Assembly: GCA_022266195.1 (NCBI GenBank)
Contig: WHVY01000010.1
Location: forward strand, 570,501-634,500
Direction of reading: 5' to 3'
Origin: Tetranychus cinnabarinus
Lineage: Eukaryota; Arthropoda; Arachnida; Trombidiformes; Tetranychidae
DNA: 64,000 bases
The notes under the pieces were generated by a model, which saw only the letters and a program-made list of their open reading frames with translations, was not told the DNA's origin and did not search any database. Below, piece by piece: positions 48,754 to 61,334 of this stretch; within the stretch, counting starts at the first letter, position 1; each line of letters starts with the position of its first letter. The position numbers were made by a program, and so were the translations under genes.

Positions 48754-49107
48754 CTATTATATTTACTTATATTCATTATAACCACATATTATTGTAATCC
48801 CATATTATACAGACAATTAAGGTTTTCCAATTTGTATGATGCACTTAATGGTATTCAGTGAACAGTATTGGTAGGATTTTTTATTTTGATAAATTGAACA
48901 CTTTTCGGAATACTCTAGCATGAATTTATGTTACTATTTATCAAATTTGGAAATGAAAATTATTCAGAAGAGGTTGAAATCAGAAAAAAATGATCAATTG
49001 GACCTCAATTGCCATCTGTTGTCAATTGATGAACTTTACCTATGGGCAAAAACCACTGAATTTAATAAAATGTAAATCAACAAATTTCGACTGATTGAAA
49101 TGAAGTA

Positions 49108-49661
49108 CAGGGCATTGCAGCTAATTTTACCGTTTTAAATTGGCTATATCTTTGCTCCTGAGTGAACTTGAGGTGTGATATTTTGTTTATGGAAATTTGG
49201 GCGATACTCAATTGTCATATTTCAAGGTCAAGGTGATTCAAGTTCATTGCGTTATTTGACCTCTGACTGATATTTGGAAATCATTTTCTGAGAGCGCGAG
49301 AATTTTTATATTGTTTGATGCTAGTGACATGTTCATAACTTATTCTGGTCAAATGATATGAGTGTTTACGCATTGATGTGTTGATCAATTGGCTTTGAGA
49401 AAAATGCATTTATCTTTCCAACGGTGCGAGATACCAACTCGTAGCAAGCATCAAACAATATAAAAATTCTCGCGCTCTTAGAGAATGACCTTCAAATATC
49501 AGTCAGAGGTCAAATAACGCAATGACCTATAATCAGCTTGACCTTGAAATATGACAATTGAGTATCGCCCAAATTTCCATAAACAAAATATCACACCTCA
49601 AGTTCACTCAGGAGCAAAGATATAGCCAATTCAAAACGGTAAAATTAGCTGAAATGCCCTG
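49108..49661. mobile_element. 554-bp palindromic TA-flanked MITE
   Basis: Near-perfect inverted arms of about 240 bp beginning CAGGGCATT and ending AATGCCCTG, flanked by TA at 49106-49107 and 49662-49663. The orthologous place in copy 1 (about 29200-29210) lacks it, with flanks GAAGTGAAACACAATAAAAG joined. Tc1/mariner-type by the TA target; no coding capacity. Related arms occur at 11.5-11.9 kb. Confidence 0.92.
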
Positions 49662-50260
49662 TACAATAAAAGCTTACGAGCTCGTTAGTGAGAATAACGT
49701 AAATATTGTCAATTTATTTAATGGTTTAAGCAAATAAGGTCTATGAAATATTTGGCCCCCGATTGGTGATGTTAATCAAGTTTCAATTGTTGACCATTTC
49801 GTATTATGTATTATGAATATTAATGGTAATGCACACCAGTTTATATTGATGAAACCATTTTACCTGATAATACAAAGTATATCTTGATCTTAAACAAGAG
49901 TTTTAGTAAAAGTTGAACATAACCTGAAATTAGTTATGTTCAAGTGCAGTTGTAGTACAACACAAGTTATTTGGAGTTTAACCAGAGTTAAGGTTGAAAT
50001 TAAAAGTTGAAAAAATAGACTCAATCCTTGTTAAGCCAACAGATTTCACTATCTTGACTGTATCTCACACACCTTGGATTATGTGATTAAAATATGAGTA
50101 ACATTGTCATTATTAACAACATTATTTTGAATCATCTTGCTCTGAATCAATAATTTCTTAATCCATGATCTTTACTCAATAATTGAATTGAATATTAGTA
50201 TATTATAATAATTATTTATAATGATAAAAATCAAGGGCAAAAAGGAATGGATCTTTGCCC

Positions 50261-50303
50261 AAAGAGTAAAGGAAGATCCTGGAAGATGCTTCCTTTACTC
50301 TTT
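50261..50303. repeat. small perfect hairpin private to copy 2
   Basis: 15-bp arms AAAGAGTAAAGGAAG (50261-50275) and their exact complement (50289-50303) around a 13-nt loop, present in copy 2 and absent from copy 1 upstream of ABCA. Confidence 0.8.
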
Positions 50304-51514
50304 GATCTGTGCCTAAAGAGATCATTCAACGATTAAAATACATTTATTGTCAGGTTGATGACTGCTTGAGACAATACAGTACAATAGCTAAAAAATTGCT
50401 GATGAAAAAATTTGTTTCATGCTATCTGACAAACTCATGATAAAATAAAAATAATTTAATGAAATTAAAACTATTAGATCGATGCATAAAAAATTGTCGA
50501 TTTTATTTTTCGAATCTTGGCGCCAAACGTCTTTCGTAACTAGAAGGAAACTAACCATGGTTACTATGGTTTTACTAACGGTTTTGATGATTAAAACCGG
50601 TAAACATTAACATATATAAACATTAAAATTTTATGATTAATTAAAACTTATCATTAAGAAATTCCTATGATGCTTAGTCGAGTCACGAATGATTACAACC
50701 TCAACTTAGTCTGTGCTTTGTTTACTTGGCAGTTTCTCAGTTTGAGAGTTTTTTTCAAGTTCAACTGTATCTAAAAGAGATGATTGTGACAAACAGGATA
50801 ATCGTGTTGATTCAACAGGTTATGAATTTTTGATTCAATAGGAGTTAATTAGAGGATTGACACATTTTTTATCTCTAACTGACCTATTGGATTTAAACTT
50901 CAATGATTACAATATCTCAATAATATAACTCAACTCGATTCTGAGGAACGCGTAAATGTTAAGAAAAAGAAGCTCATCCCAGCCAATTGAAAATTGCCAT
51001 TAACGGTAAGATTAAGTTTCTTGAATATTTATGTTTCATCAATCTAGTGTCATAATTGATCTCAAACAATCCTGAATCTTTACATTGGCGAAAACAATTG
51101 ATCAATAATAGATGTGAGTCTTACAATTGTTAGCCAATAAACGAAAAGGAAAATAAAAATTTCCCTATGAGTTTAACTGGAATGATAAACATCTACATTT
51201 AAGTAATTATAATATTGCAAAAATCAATCTAACTTCCGATTATCGATTGATTTATGTCTGTAGATATCTTCCATAAATGAAAATACTAAACACTTATTAC
51301 TCACAGTTGTAGTTAAACAAACACCATTTTAATTATAAACCTTAAACCTTCAATTTTATTTTGTGATCATTTTAGCTTCATTTTATGCAATTCATCCAGT
51401 GATTAATTACATTGTTGTCCGTGTCCGTACTATTTAATGCTTCAACAATCATCATAAAAAGACTGTTTAATCACAATAGAAATCAAAAAGTGTATTTAAT
51501 AGCTGCATTTCAAT

Positions 51515-54500
51515 ATGTTATCTCTACATTGGGAACAATTAAAAGCCATGTACAAAAAGGATTGGCTTATTAGAAAGAGACATTGGATCGTCACAATATT
51601 AGAACTATTTTGGCCAATTTTAATGGTTAGTATTCATCTTTATTCATTGCCTGATAAATCTAATCAAATGCCAATGTCATCGTTACCTAGTAGAAAGTCG
51701 GGATATAACTCACCAATGGTACAGCAACTTTCAAAACATTCGGATGAATACTTCTATTATAATAATACATTTTACTGTTACTTTTATGGAAAACTCTTTT
51801 ACTATTCAGCAACTGGAAATATTTCAGACTTTCTGAGTCCAGCTGTCTCAAAATGTAAGCTGCGAACAGTTGCTGAACAAAGTGAATTTGACGTGATTAA
51901 AGATTGGGGTAATTCAGTTAAAAGCATCTATACAACAAGTCCAGCTCTTTTTATCCATGAACTTGATCTAGATAAAGGTATCGCTAATTATACGATTGGG
52001 ACTGGAAGATTAGTATATCCTGGACCTTGGTCTAAACGTCTGATTAAACCATCCTATGGATCATATGTGAGCCCCCAGTCAATACTTAACATAATATTGG
52101 CGAGTTATCCGAATGGAGAAAACCTTACTTACAATAGTTTCAGTTATCACTATACCAACAAATTGTTTGATGAAGGTGATCCAAGTAGTGAGCAAAATTA
52201 TGTAAATCATAAAAATGGTGATCCAACTCCAGACCCAGGTAGATCACCAAATGCTTTGGACTTTTATAAGGCTTATACTTTTCTCCAAACTGGCTTTCTC
52301 TATGTATCTACAATTATATCTCATCGTATTATACAAGAGAAAGCAACAAATTCAAAGGAATTACTAAGAATTATGGGATTATCTGATGTCATTTATTGGA
52401 TTTCTCACTTCATCAATTATTTCTTCTTGAGTATTTTCCATGCATCTGCCATTACAATATTGTATTCCATTTCTAAGAAGAATCCGTATCCTGGTTGGAA
52501 TGGCGGAGTATTTTGGTTCAATTATTCTTTCCTTTCTGTGGCCAATATTCTTTTTACGTTTACATTTTCAACGATATTGACTCGCCCGACAATCGGTGTT
52601 TTGATTGTAATGGTAGGCCGTTCTGGACTATCTTATTTAGCATTTGAAGCTAAAAGAGCTAAATTTAATTTTCTCTGGATTTCGCCAAAAATATGGTCAT
52701 GTTTGCTTCCCGAAGGTCAAATTCATTTTTCAATTTACGATATGTTTTACTTTGGTGGAAAGAAGAAAGTTTCTTTCTCAGATTTGTTCTCATCACTCGA
52801 TGTTGCTGATAGTATCAGTTTCCGATCAGTCTATGTGACAGCTATTATAGCATGGTTAGCATACCTTGTTTTCCTTTGGTACTTAGATGCTATGTGGCCT
52901 TGGCAAACTGGAACACCGAAGCCATGGTATTTTCCAGTTTCACGATTCTTAAGAAAATCAACAAATAACGGAACCCTTGGTGACATGGCACCATCTTACA
53001 ACTTGGATGAAATCAATGCCAATGCTGATAAAAATGAAGCAGAGCCAAGCGATCTAAAAACCAATATTCAATGCACCAATTTGTATAAAGCGTTTGGGTC
53101 AATGGGCAATAAAAAGTTTGCTGTAAATGGACTTGATTTGAATATTTATAAAGGTCAAATAACTGCTCTTCTTGGTCACAATGGAGCTGGTAAAACGACG
53201 ACAATGTCAATGATAACAGGATTAATTCCGCCTACATCGGGTAAAATTTTGGTCCATGGTATAGATGTTCATCAGGATACTGCCGCAGCTCGCCGTTGTA
53301 TTGCTTTGTGTCCTCAGTCTAATTTGTTGTTTGAAGAACTCACAGTTACAGAACATCTTGAGCTTGTTACTGGTTTACGAGGCTTAAGTCCACAAATAAA
53401 AAAAGATATAATACCATTGAATATAAAGCGAGTCAACTTGACAGATAAAGCTAATACACTGGCTTCCAATTTATCGGGTGGTATGAGACGTCGTCTTCAA
53501 TTGGCTTTGGCACTAACAACTTCCTCGGAAACATTGATTCTTGATGAACCAACATCAGGTCTTGATCCAGAATCTCGACGACAGTTATGGAATCTTTTAC
53601 TGGAATTGAGAAAAGATTTGTCCATTTTACTGACAACACATTTTATGGAGGAAGCTGATGCTTTAGGAGATCGTATTATTATCATGGCTTCCGGTAAAAT
53701 CAAGTGTTCTGGAAGTTCGATGTTTTTGAAACGTCAATTCGGAGCTGGAAACTCAATTAGAATAGCCAAAGATACTAATTCATTTGAGCTTAATCGCTTA
53801 GATCATCAAATACGAATACACTTTCCCAAAGCTTTTGTTATTAGTGAGAGTAGTGAAGAAGTTATCTACCAACTTAGCCTGGATTCTGATGGATCGGACA
53901 AAAAGTCAACTTCATCTTTGATTAGCTTATGTGATTATCTTGATAACAATTTGTCAACTCTTGGTATCACTTCTTATGGTATTTCCGTTACAACTCTTGA
54001 AGATGTTTTCCTGAAGGTTGCTGAAGATGATAATGAAAAAAGACAAACAAATATTCAAATGGAAGATAGATTATTTGAAATTAATAAGATACTTGACTAC
54101 ACAAAATTGACAGGATTTGCATTGACTTTGCAAAGACTCAGAGGTTTGGTGATGAAACGTGTACATTACATTAAAAGACATTACAAAACCATTGGATTCA
54201 CCATTATCCTACCAGTTCTGGTTATATTACTAACGTTTATGGCGACAAACAACGTAAAATCTTACATTACCGATTCATTTGATGATTATCCGTATCCAAT
54301 TGATCTAAATTTGAAATCGATTTACGGTGAAAATGCTAAAGCAGTTATTCGAGCTTCTTTCAACAAAAGTGACCCTTTCATTGACGCTTATCGTACCATC
54401 ATGAAAGAAGCGGGAATCGAAATTGTTGAAATTCAATCTTCTTTGTCAATGGATGATTACATGAAAACAAGTAAACAAACTGGAGAACAATTTATGAGAG

Positions 54501-57152
54501 AAAACATTATCGGCATAATTGAAGACCCGAAAAGTCTAAAAGGCTTCACTATCTGGTACAATCCAAAAGCATCAATATCTCTTCCATTGAGTGTTGACGC
54601 CTGGACCAATACTTTGATTCGAATAAGTGACGAAGCTAGATCGAACTCAAAAGTGGTTACGACATATCTCCCAATGCCTAATCGAGGCGGTAAACAGCCA
54701 CAAATACTCTCCATGGTATCTCGTATTTTGTCAGCATTATTTTCACCAATCGCATTCAGTTTTATAGCTGTATCATATTTCCTGTTTCCATCCACTGAAT
54801 CTGCAAATAAGGTAAGAAATGAAAGATGAAGAGATTTCGTGGTAAATTGAAGCAGTAAATCACAAAATATAACTTACTTTAAAGCCATTTCAAAAAGCAG
54901 TCTAAATCTTTAGACGCTTGCATATATTGTTTGTGATGCAACTGAGCTTTAAGCACTTGACATTTTAATGTCATTTTATTCTGAAGCTCACCTCTTGTAA
55001 ATCACCTCAATAACTTTATTCAGAGTAAAGTAAGATTACCTGCATTGAAATAGCTAGCTCTTGATTTTAATCCTCAAACAGAGCCATCTAATGGTTCTTT
55101 CATTCATGAGAAATATCATTGTGTTTATATTTGTGAAAGACTGCTACAAACAATCAAGAAATATAATTAATAATGAGTAATTTTCTTTTTGATTTCACAG
55201 GCTAATTTGATTCAAAAAATGAGTGGTATTAAAGCTCCAATCTTTTGGTGCAGTCACATTATCTTCGACTTTTCTTACCATATTATTGTGTCAATAATGC
55301 TGATTGCAGGAATCACTATAATCGATCGCTTTCTTTTCACAAGCAATGAAGTATTTTGTAAGTTAAGCTGTCAATTAACAATTTTGAAATTTAAGAGCTT
55401 ATCCACATTCGTATTAACATTTGTTCTTTATTACAGTTTCTGTTTTCATACTTATGATACTTTATGGTTTGGCATCGATTCCATTGTTTTATTCATTCTC
55501 ATTTCTGCCGATAGAACCTGCTCGTGGATTTTCATTATTAGTTACCATTTCACTGATTGGTACTAATATTGGTTCAGGGTTAGCTGCAATTTTTGTTGCT
55601 ACAGCACAAATTAAATCACTCCATCTATTTCTTGGAGATCTTTTTCCACCTTTTGCCATGTCCTTTGGTTTGTCCAAAGTTTATTCACAAGTAACTTTAA
55701 TCAAAGAATGTCGTAAATACAATGCTTGTGATCCTGGTAATTTAGTGTCTCGTCCTATCTGTTGTGATAAAAATTCAAAATATAAAAAGTATGAACCATT
55801 TGCGTGGAAAAACGATGGAGTTTTACCTGAAATTGCAATACTTTGTCTGGATTCAGTTTTATACATACTCATTCTAATCTTATTAGACACTAATTTACAT
55901 CGTTTCAACTATTGGTATGATTCAATACGGAAAAGGTTATCATCTTCACCTCAATCTCAAGGTAAAGTTGAAGACGATGATGTTACTTCTGAAAAATATC
56001 GCGTTGCCCAGTTAATAAAATCAGGCAGAGTCAACACTGAAGCTCTGACTGTCAGTGAATTGAGTAAAGACTTTGGTTCATTCAGAGCAGTCGATAAAAT
56101 TAGTTTTGCTGTTCACAAAGCGGAATGTTTTGGATTACTTGGTGTCAATGGAGCTGGTAAAACGACAACATTCCAAATGTTAACTGGTGATTTGATGGTT
56201 ACTCAGGGTGATGCTTTTGTTGGATCATATTCATTGAGGAAAGATTTATTGAATTTCCAACAGTCTATAAGTTACTGTCCACAATTTGACGCTTTGCTTG
56301 ACAAACTGACGCCTCTAGAAACTTTAACATTATTTGCTCGTATCAGAGGTAAGTTTCATAATTTACTCATGCATTTATTATTACCATATTTCATATTTTA
56401 ATTTCATTTCGATTTAATTACAGGAATGCCTGAAAATAAAGTCAAAGAAAATGTCAACTATATAATAACATCAACTGATTTAACACAATTCACAAAAACC
56501 TGTAATGAAAATTTAAGTGGTGGTAATAAGAGGAAATTATCATTGGCAATTGCTGCTATAGCTAAACCTAAGGTTATGTTTCTGGATGAACCTACTACTG
56601 GTGTTGATCCGGCATCAAGACGTAAGATTTGGTCCACATTAATGCATCTACGTGATACAAGTGGCTCGTCAATAGTATTAACTAGTCACTCTATGGATGA
56701 ATGTGAAGCTTTATGCTCTAGGATTGGTATAATGGCAAGAGGAAACTTTAAATGTTTAGGTAAATATAGAATCTTTATCAATGGACATTCTTTTTAACCA
56801 TTATTCACATGTAATTAACCGATTTTTATTATAATTTTTAGGTTCAGCTCAACATTTGAAACAAAAATTCGGTCAAGGATACACTTTGGTTATCAAAATT
56901 AATCAAGAAGCCTTGAAAAAAGATGGCGAAGTTGAGAGAATCCAAAGATTCATCCAAGAAAAGTTTCCAAGTGCAATATTACGCGATTTTCATCAGACTA
57001 TTCTTCATTACCATGTTAAGAATGCTTCAGCTCGATGGGGTGAAATGCTACGAGCATTGGAACTAGGAAAAAGTTCACTAATGATTGAAGATTTCACTTT
57101 AACTGGAACAACATTAGAACAAGTTTTCCTTTCATTTGCCAAAGAAAGTTGA
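51515..57152 (+). CDS. ABCA-subfamily full transporter, copy 2
   Basis: Tandem paralogue of the upstream ABCA gene with the same five-exon structure: 51515-54811, 55201-55357, 55437-56348, 56424-56759, 56842-57152, totalling 5,013 nt, 1,670 residues. Walker A (GHNGAGKTT and GVNGAGKTT), LSGG signatures and DEPT Walker B motifs are intact in both nucleotide domains. Differences from copy 1 concentrate in the first extracellular domain and first membrane domain, where many acidic or neutral residues became Lys/Arg (for example DESNR to DKSNQ, SDGPIPP to SKRLIKP, VDHLDG to VNHKNG). NBD1 and the start of TMD2 are almost unchanged, including at silent sites. Both copies therefore look functional, possibly with altered ligand contacts on the outside. 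Substrate unknown. Confidence 0.95.
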
Positions 57153-57877
57153 TCTACCAAATGTTATCATATTTTGTAACTTATTATTAACATTAAAAAG
57201 TCCTTATTTTGTATTATAATTCAGTCGATAAATGATTCTCATTGTACGCCATTAGAAAAGATCCTCTCTTCATTTTTCAATTATAGTGATTTTCATTTAC
57301 TTGATCATTGTAGACATTTTTTCGAATCTTTATTTTATTTGAATAAGATCTAATTTCATCAACTCTCCTGTCTTGGACGTAAGATTCATGAATTTCAATT
57401 GAATCTATGATGAATTTTTAGCTGAAAAGGTTTGTCTTAAAAAATAACAAGTGAAAATTGACAGATTAAAAAGTCTACAAAACGGGTTTTTAAAGGGAAG
57501 TCAAAGCTAGAATGAGATTTTGAGAGTTGCAGAGAGAATGATAATCTTGAGAACTGAATCTGGAGTAAGGAGGTTAGAAGAACTAAGAAATAGATTTTTT
57601 AATGTAAAATGACATGAAAAACAGTATGGTGTAGATAATTTTTTATATTCAGGGTAGTTTTCGTGAAAATGGCCTTATGAGTTTTTTTGTTACAATAAAT
57701 TTAACCTAACCAAAACTTTTTCCATTTTGTCAGTTTCACATTCGCTTTCATTTGCAGTCACTTTCATGACTACGTGTTTCCTGTTTCAAGATTCATATTG
57801 GTACTTGTTGAAATGGAACAACATAATCATTCTAATAAAAGTAATCAAATTAACTTAATTGAAAAGTAAAATGGCTT
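57153..57877 (+). other. 3' flank of ABCA copy 2 with the two unoccupied insertion sites
   Basis: Contains the ATTAAA poly(A) candidate (57192-57197), the empty TA site (57771-57772) and the empty GGTACT site (57800-57805) matching the two insertions in copy 1. No gene. Confidence 0.75.
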
Positions 57878-57945
57878 ATAAAGTACCGAATTATGTATTT
57901 CTAAAGAAATGAGTTTAATTTATTGTATGGTTAAATTATATAATA

Positions 57946-57951
57946 TTTATT
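57946..57951 (-). terminator. poly(A) signal of secreted-protein copy A
   Basis: AATAAA on the minus strand, 42 nt past the stop; the mirror of 62542-62547. Confidence 0.65.
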
Positions 57952-57992
57952 GAATCATTATTTTGAATAAAATTTCATGTAGACATGCAGAT

Positions 57993-59158
57993 TCAAAGAT
58001 CTATTTTTTCAAACATTAATTCAATTAGTTCAAAAACAATATCATCCAAAGTTTTGTCACCACTGAAGCCAGGGAAGGGAATTTTAGCAAAAATTGCATC
58101 TAAAGTGCTTTTGATGAAGTCTTTAGGATCCGAAACTGGTATTGATCATGAAAAATGCATATTAAATTAGTCCACTAATACATTATTACACGATTAAATA
58201 TAATATAATATTTACCTTTAACATCAGCAAGACTGTTGAGCCAAGTATTAAAAGCTTGATCAAGAGTCTCAGAGGTAATGTTATCTATTGGAAACCAATT
58301 ATAATAAAATCAAATTAATAAAGAAATTAAAATAATTTTCATAAAACAATTTACTTACGATCAGAATTGACTTTTGTGATGAGTGCAGTCATTTTCTCGA
58401 CAATTTCTTTTTCCAGTTCATTTTTTGGGTACAAACCTGTTCATTTTTGGATTAATAAGTAAACATGAAATTAAAATAACATTCAACTGAAATTAATCTT
58501 TATACTTACTTGGAATTGGCAATTTATCGAAGTACTTGCGAACAATCAGTCCCAGATTTTCAACAACAGATTTATTTCTAGCTAAGCCTAAAAATGTCAT
58601 TAAGTAATGTTTTATTATAATAATAAAATCAAATCTGAATCAGATGAAAATATTTACCTTCGACGTCAATAAGAGCAAAGTACTTTTCAGCATTTTCCTT
58701 GGCACTGATATCAGGATTCCATGCTGATACATGATAATAATTCAAACATAAAGGTAAGCATTCGTGATTGAACAAAAAAGTCAATAATTAACTCACCAGG
58801 AACCATATTGTTGTCGAAAGGTTTTGAGAGAAGAGCCAAAAGATTGGATCGAAGTGAAGCTTTTGGATCCCAACCTGATAATGATCAATGAGTAAATTGA
58901 TATTATAATTTAAAGTTTTTAAGTATTATTAAGAAAACCTTTAATTATTAACTAACCAGGAATCTTTTGTTCCCATTCATTAATTTGTTTCCTGTTATAT
59001 TCGGCAGCGGCTTTAGCAAGTGGAGTTGGTTCTGTAAAAACAGTAAGACATTAACAAAACTGGGCTAAGATTAGGTTAGGAAAAGCTTTACCTTTAGTTG
59101 GAGCAGCACTGATGGCTGAGAGACAGAAGATGGCACTTAAAACGATCAAGAACTTCAT
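57993..59158 (-). CDS. 217-residue secreted protein, inverted copy A
   Basis: Unknown secreted protein. Eight exons (59158-59092, 59031-58957, 58874-58797, 58723-58658, 58587-58510, 58436-58359, 58284-58216, 58135-57993) join to 654 nt. The signal peptide is MKFLIVLSAIFCLSAISA with cleavage before APTK. The mature part is helix-prone and lacks cysteines. All seven introns are short and phase 1, and exons 3-8 each start with a variant of x-W/L/S-x-P-K, for example GWDPKASLRS, AWNPDISAKE, SLYPKNELEK and VSDPKDFIKS. Each encodes one repeat unit of about 22-26 residues. One N-glycosylation site (HNITS) is visible. Core promoter and poly(A) signal are mirrored from copy B. The product appears identical to copy B. 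A salivary, gut or cuticular role is possible in a mite, but nothing here proves it. Confidence 0.88.
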
Positions 59159-59245
59159 TTTACTTTTATTTTAGTTGGATTATTGGAATCACACAATTTT
59201 CAACGAACATACAAAACTGAATAAAAACTATTCGAGTTTTGCACG

Positions 59246-59253
59246 CTTTTATA
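59246..59253 (-). promoter_or_regulatory. TATA box of secreted-protein copy A
   Basis: TATAAAAG on the minus strand, about 90 nt before the ATG, with a TCAGT initiator 33-37 nt further on. Mirror of the copy B promoter. Confidence 0.65.
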
Positions 59254-59684
59254 TTATTCGATAAAGATCAAGAGAGCTATAATTAACTAATTCATAACAA
59301 CAAAATTAACAATATTATCATGATATTTGATAGAAACAATGAAATCTTATTTCTCTTTAAAAATCGCCTCTTCATCGATCTCATGATAAACTTACTTTTC
59401 AGACACAAAAATAAATTCCAATTCATTGTTTCGATTGGTTCATCTGATTTATCTGATTTCATCTATTTGATTTCAATAAGTACTCATCAATTCCTTTGAA
59501 ATGCCTGTACTAGCACTATTCTGTAGCACCTAACAGACAAAATCAGTTTTTAATGAAATCAGATAAGTAAGATTTCAGAGATTTCCCTGTTTACATCAAA
59601 AACTATGCTTTTTATTGTTAATTTTGTTTTGATTAATCAGTTAATTAAATCTTTCTTCATCTTCATGAAAAGCTATTTTCTTTC

Positions 59685-60808
59685 AAAGTTTTTCTCATAT
59701 TATACAAGCGATTTTGAACTAGCCTCAATTTCCGACCTGCCGGACTGCCTTACCATTGACCTGATCTCGCCTCTCTATCTGTTTTAATTTATGCCAAATA
59801 TATTTAAAGAAAAAAATATCACATCAGAATCAGGTGCTAGAAGGCTATTTGCGAACAAAATAAATTAAAAAAATAATATTTGAAAAAAAATTTCCAATCC
59901 AGAAATAAATAAATTAAATGAAATGAAATGTAAAGAACTTGAATACTGAAATGACTCAAGGATGAGTGCCAAAAACTTTGAATTTCGAGTTAAGAGTTGC
60001 GACTTTGTGGATTCATACTGACATAAAAAGAGTGCATTATTGCTGTTTAAAAATTCTCAAAGTTGGAAGCAGATTTTTATAATACATGGAACTCATTTCA
60101 CTTATGTTTTACTTTGATGGGTAACTAGTAAGTGCACTTATTTTCGTTAAATAAAATTTTCTGTTTCTGTACAACAAATCATTTTGATTTGGAGTTAAAC
60201 CTTACGCTTTCTGTGACCGTAAGAGTTAGAGATCTGAAACTTTATTACTTGTTGTTGTTACACCTCAACAATCGAACAATCTTTTCAATTTATCGAAAGT
60301 TCTATTGATTTTGGACATTGGTCTGAAAACTTCAAACCCAAACTTATAAACTCTCATTTCAGGTTTCAATTGCAGACTAATTCATCTGACTTTTCTCATT
60401 TCATGAGAAAAACTCATTTGTTAATATCTAATACAGGCAATTCAAAAGAATCGGTAATGAAACAATGAATTTAAAATGAGTGCAGATAAACGTAAAAGCA
60501 AATGATGAAATTATCAGATGACAAATAAATTGTTTTCGATGGATTTCTTCGAATTTTGTGATCAACTCTGATACGAAAAGTCCTCTTCTAGTGAAATCAG
60601 ATAAAATAAAGGGAAAAAAGAGTGTTAGTCACACACAATTGCCTTATGAGTACAAGAACAGCTAAATTATTTTGGTAAATGTGGGCCTGTTGCACTGATT
60701 CAAGTCTTTTCACTTATTCTTGACAAAATATCTCTTTCAAAAAATTTTATGAAAAATGTAATTGTACTTGTATTTTCGTTTCGAAATAGAAGAGCGCGAA
60801 AGGTTCTA
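59685..60808. other. 1.1-kb unique spacer of the inverted duplication
   Basis: Sequence between the two arms, flanked on both sides by about 500 bp of duplicated upstream DNA. No gene seen. Any shared enhancer for the divergent pair would lie here or in the arms. Confidence 0.6.
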
Positions 60809-61239
60809 GAAAGAAAATTACTTTTCATGAAGATGAAGAAAGATTTAATTAACTGATTAATCAAAACAAAATTAACAATAAAAAGCATAGTTTTTGATGT
60901 AAACAGGGAAATCTCTGAAATCTTACTTATCTGATTTCATTAAAAACTGATTTTGTCTGTTAGGTGCTACAGAATAGTGCTAGTACAGGCATTTCAAAGG
61001 AATTGATGAGTACTTATTGAAATCAAATAGATGAAATCAGATAAATCAGATGAACCAATCGAAACAATGAATTGGAATTTATTTTTGTGTCTGAAAAGTA
61101 AGTTTATCATGAGATCGATGAAGAGGCGATTTTTAAAGAGAAATAAGATTTCATTGTTTCTATCAAATATCATGATAATATTGTTAATTTTGTTGTTATG
61201 AATTAGTTAATTATAGCTCTCTTGATCTTTATCGAATAA

Positions 61240-61277
61240 TATAAAAGCGTGCAAAACTCGAATAGTTTTTATTCAGT
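61240..61277 (+). promoter_or_regulatory. TATA box and initiator of secreted-protein copy B
   Basis: TATAAAAG at 61240-61247 and TCAGT at 61273-61277, with the ATG at 61335. Spacing from TATA T to Inr A is 35 nt. Confidence 0.65.
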
Positions 61278-61334
61278 TTTGTATGTTCGTTGAAAATTGT
61301 GTGATTCCAATAATCCAACTAAAATAAAAGTAAA

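Larger units (their letters stand above)
48811..57875 (+). repeat. segmental duplication, copy 2 (ABCA unit)
   Basis: Homologous to copy 1 from AGACAATT at 48811 to AAATGGC at 57875. Differs by the private MITE at 49108-49661, a small hairpin insertion at 50261-50303, absence of about 250 bp upstream of the gene, and absence of the large nest. Confidence 0.9.
57878..59684 (-). repeat. left arm of a 1,807-bp inverted duplication
   Basis: Matches 60809-62615 in reverse complement over exactly the same length with no indel noticed; position x in one arm maps to 120493-x in the other. The stretches I compared are identical except near the inner edge (about 59673-59675). Includes the complete secreted-protein gene, its promoter and about 500 bp upstream. 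Confidence 0.92.

Noticed and set aside
59605..60888. Two inverted ORFs starting MLFIVNFVLINQLIK
   Set aside because: They are the two copies of duplicated upstream DNA near the inner arm edges; AT-rich hydrophobic translation, diverging as soon as the arms end.
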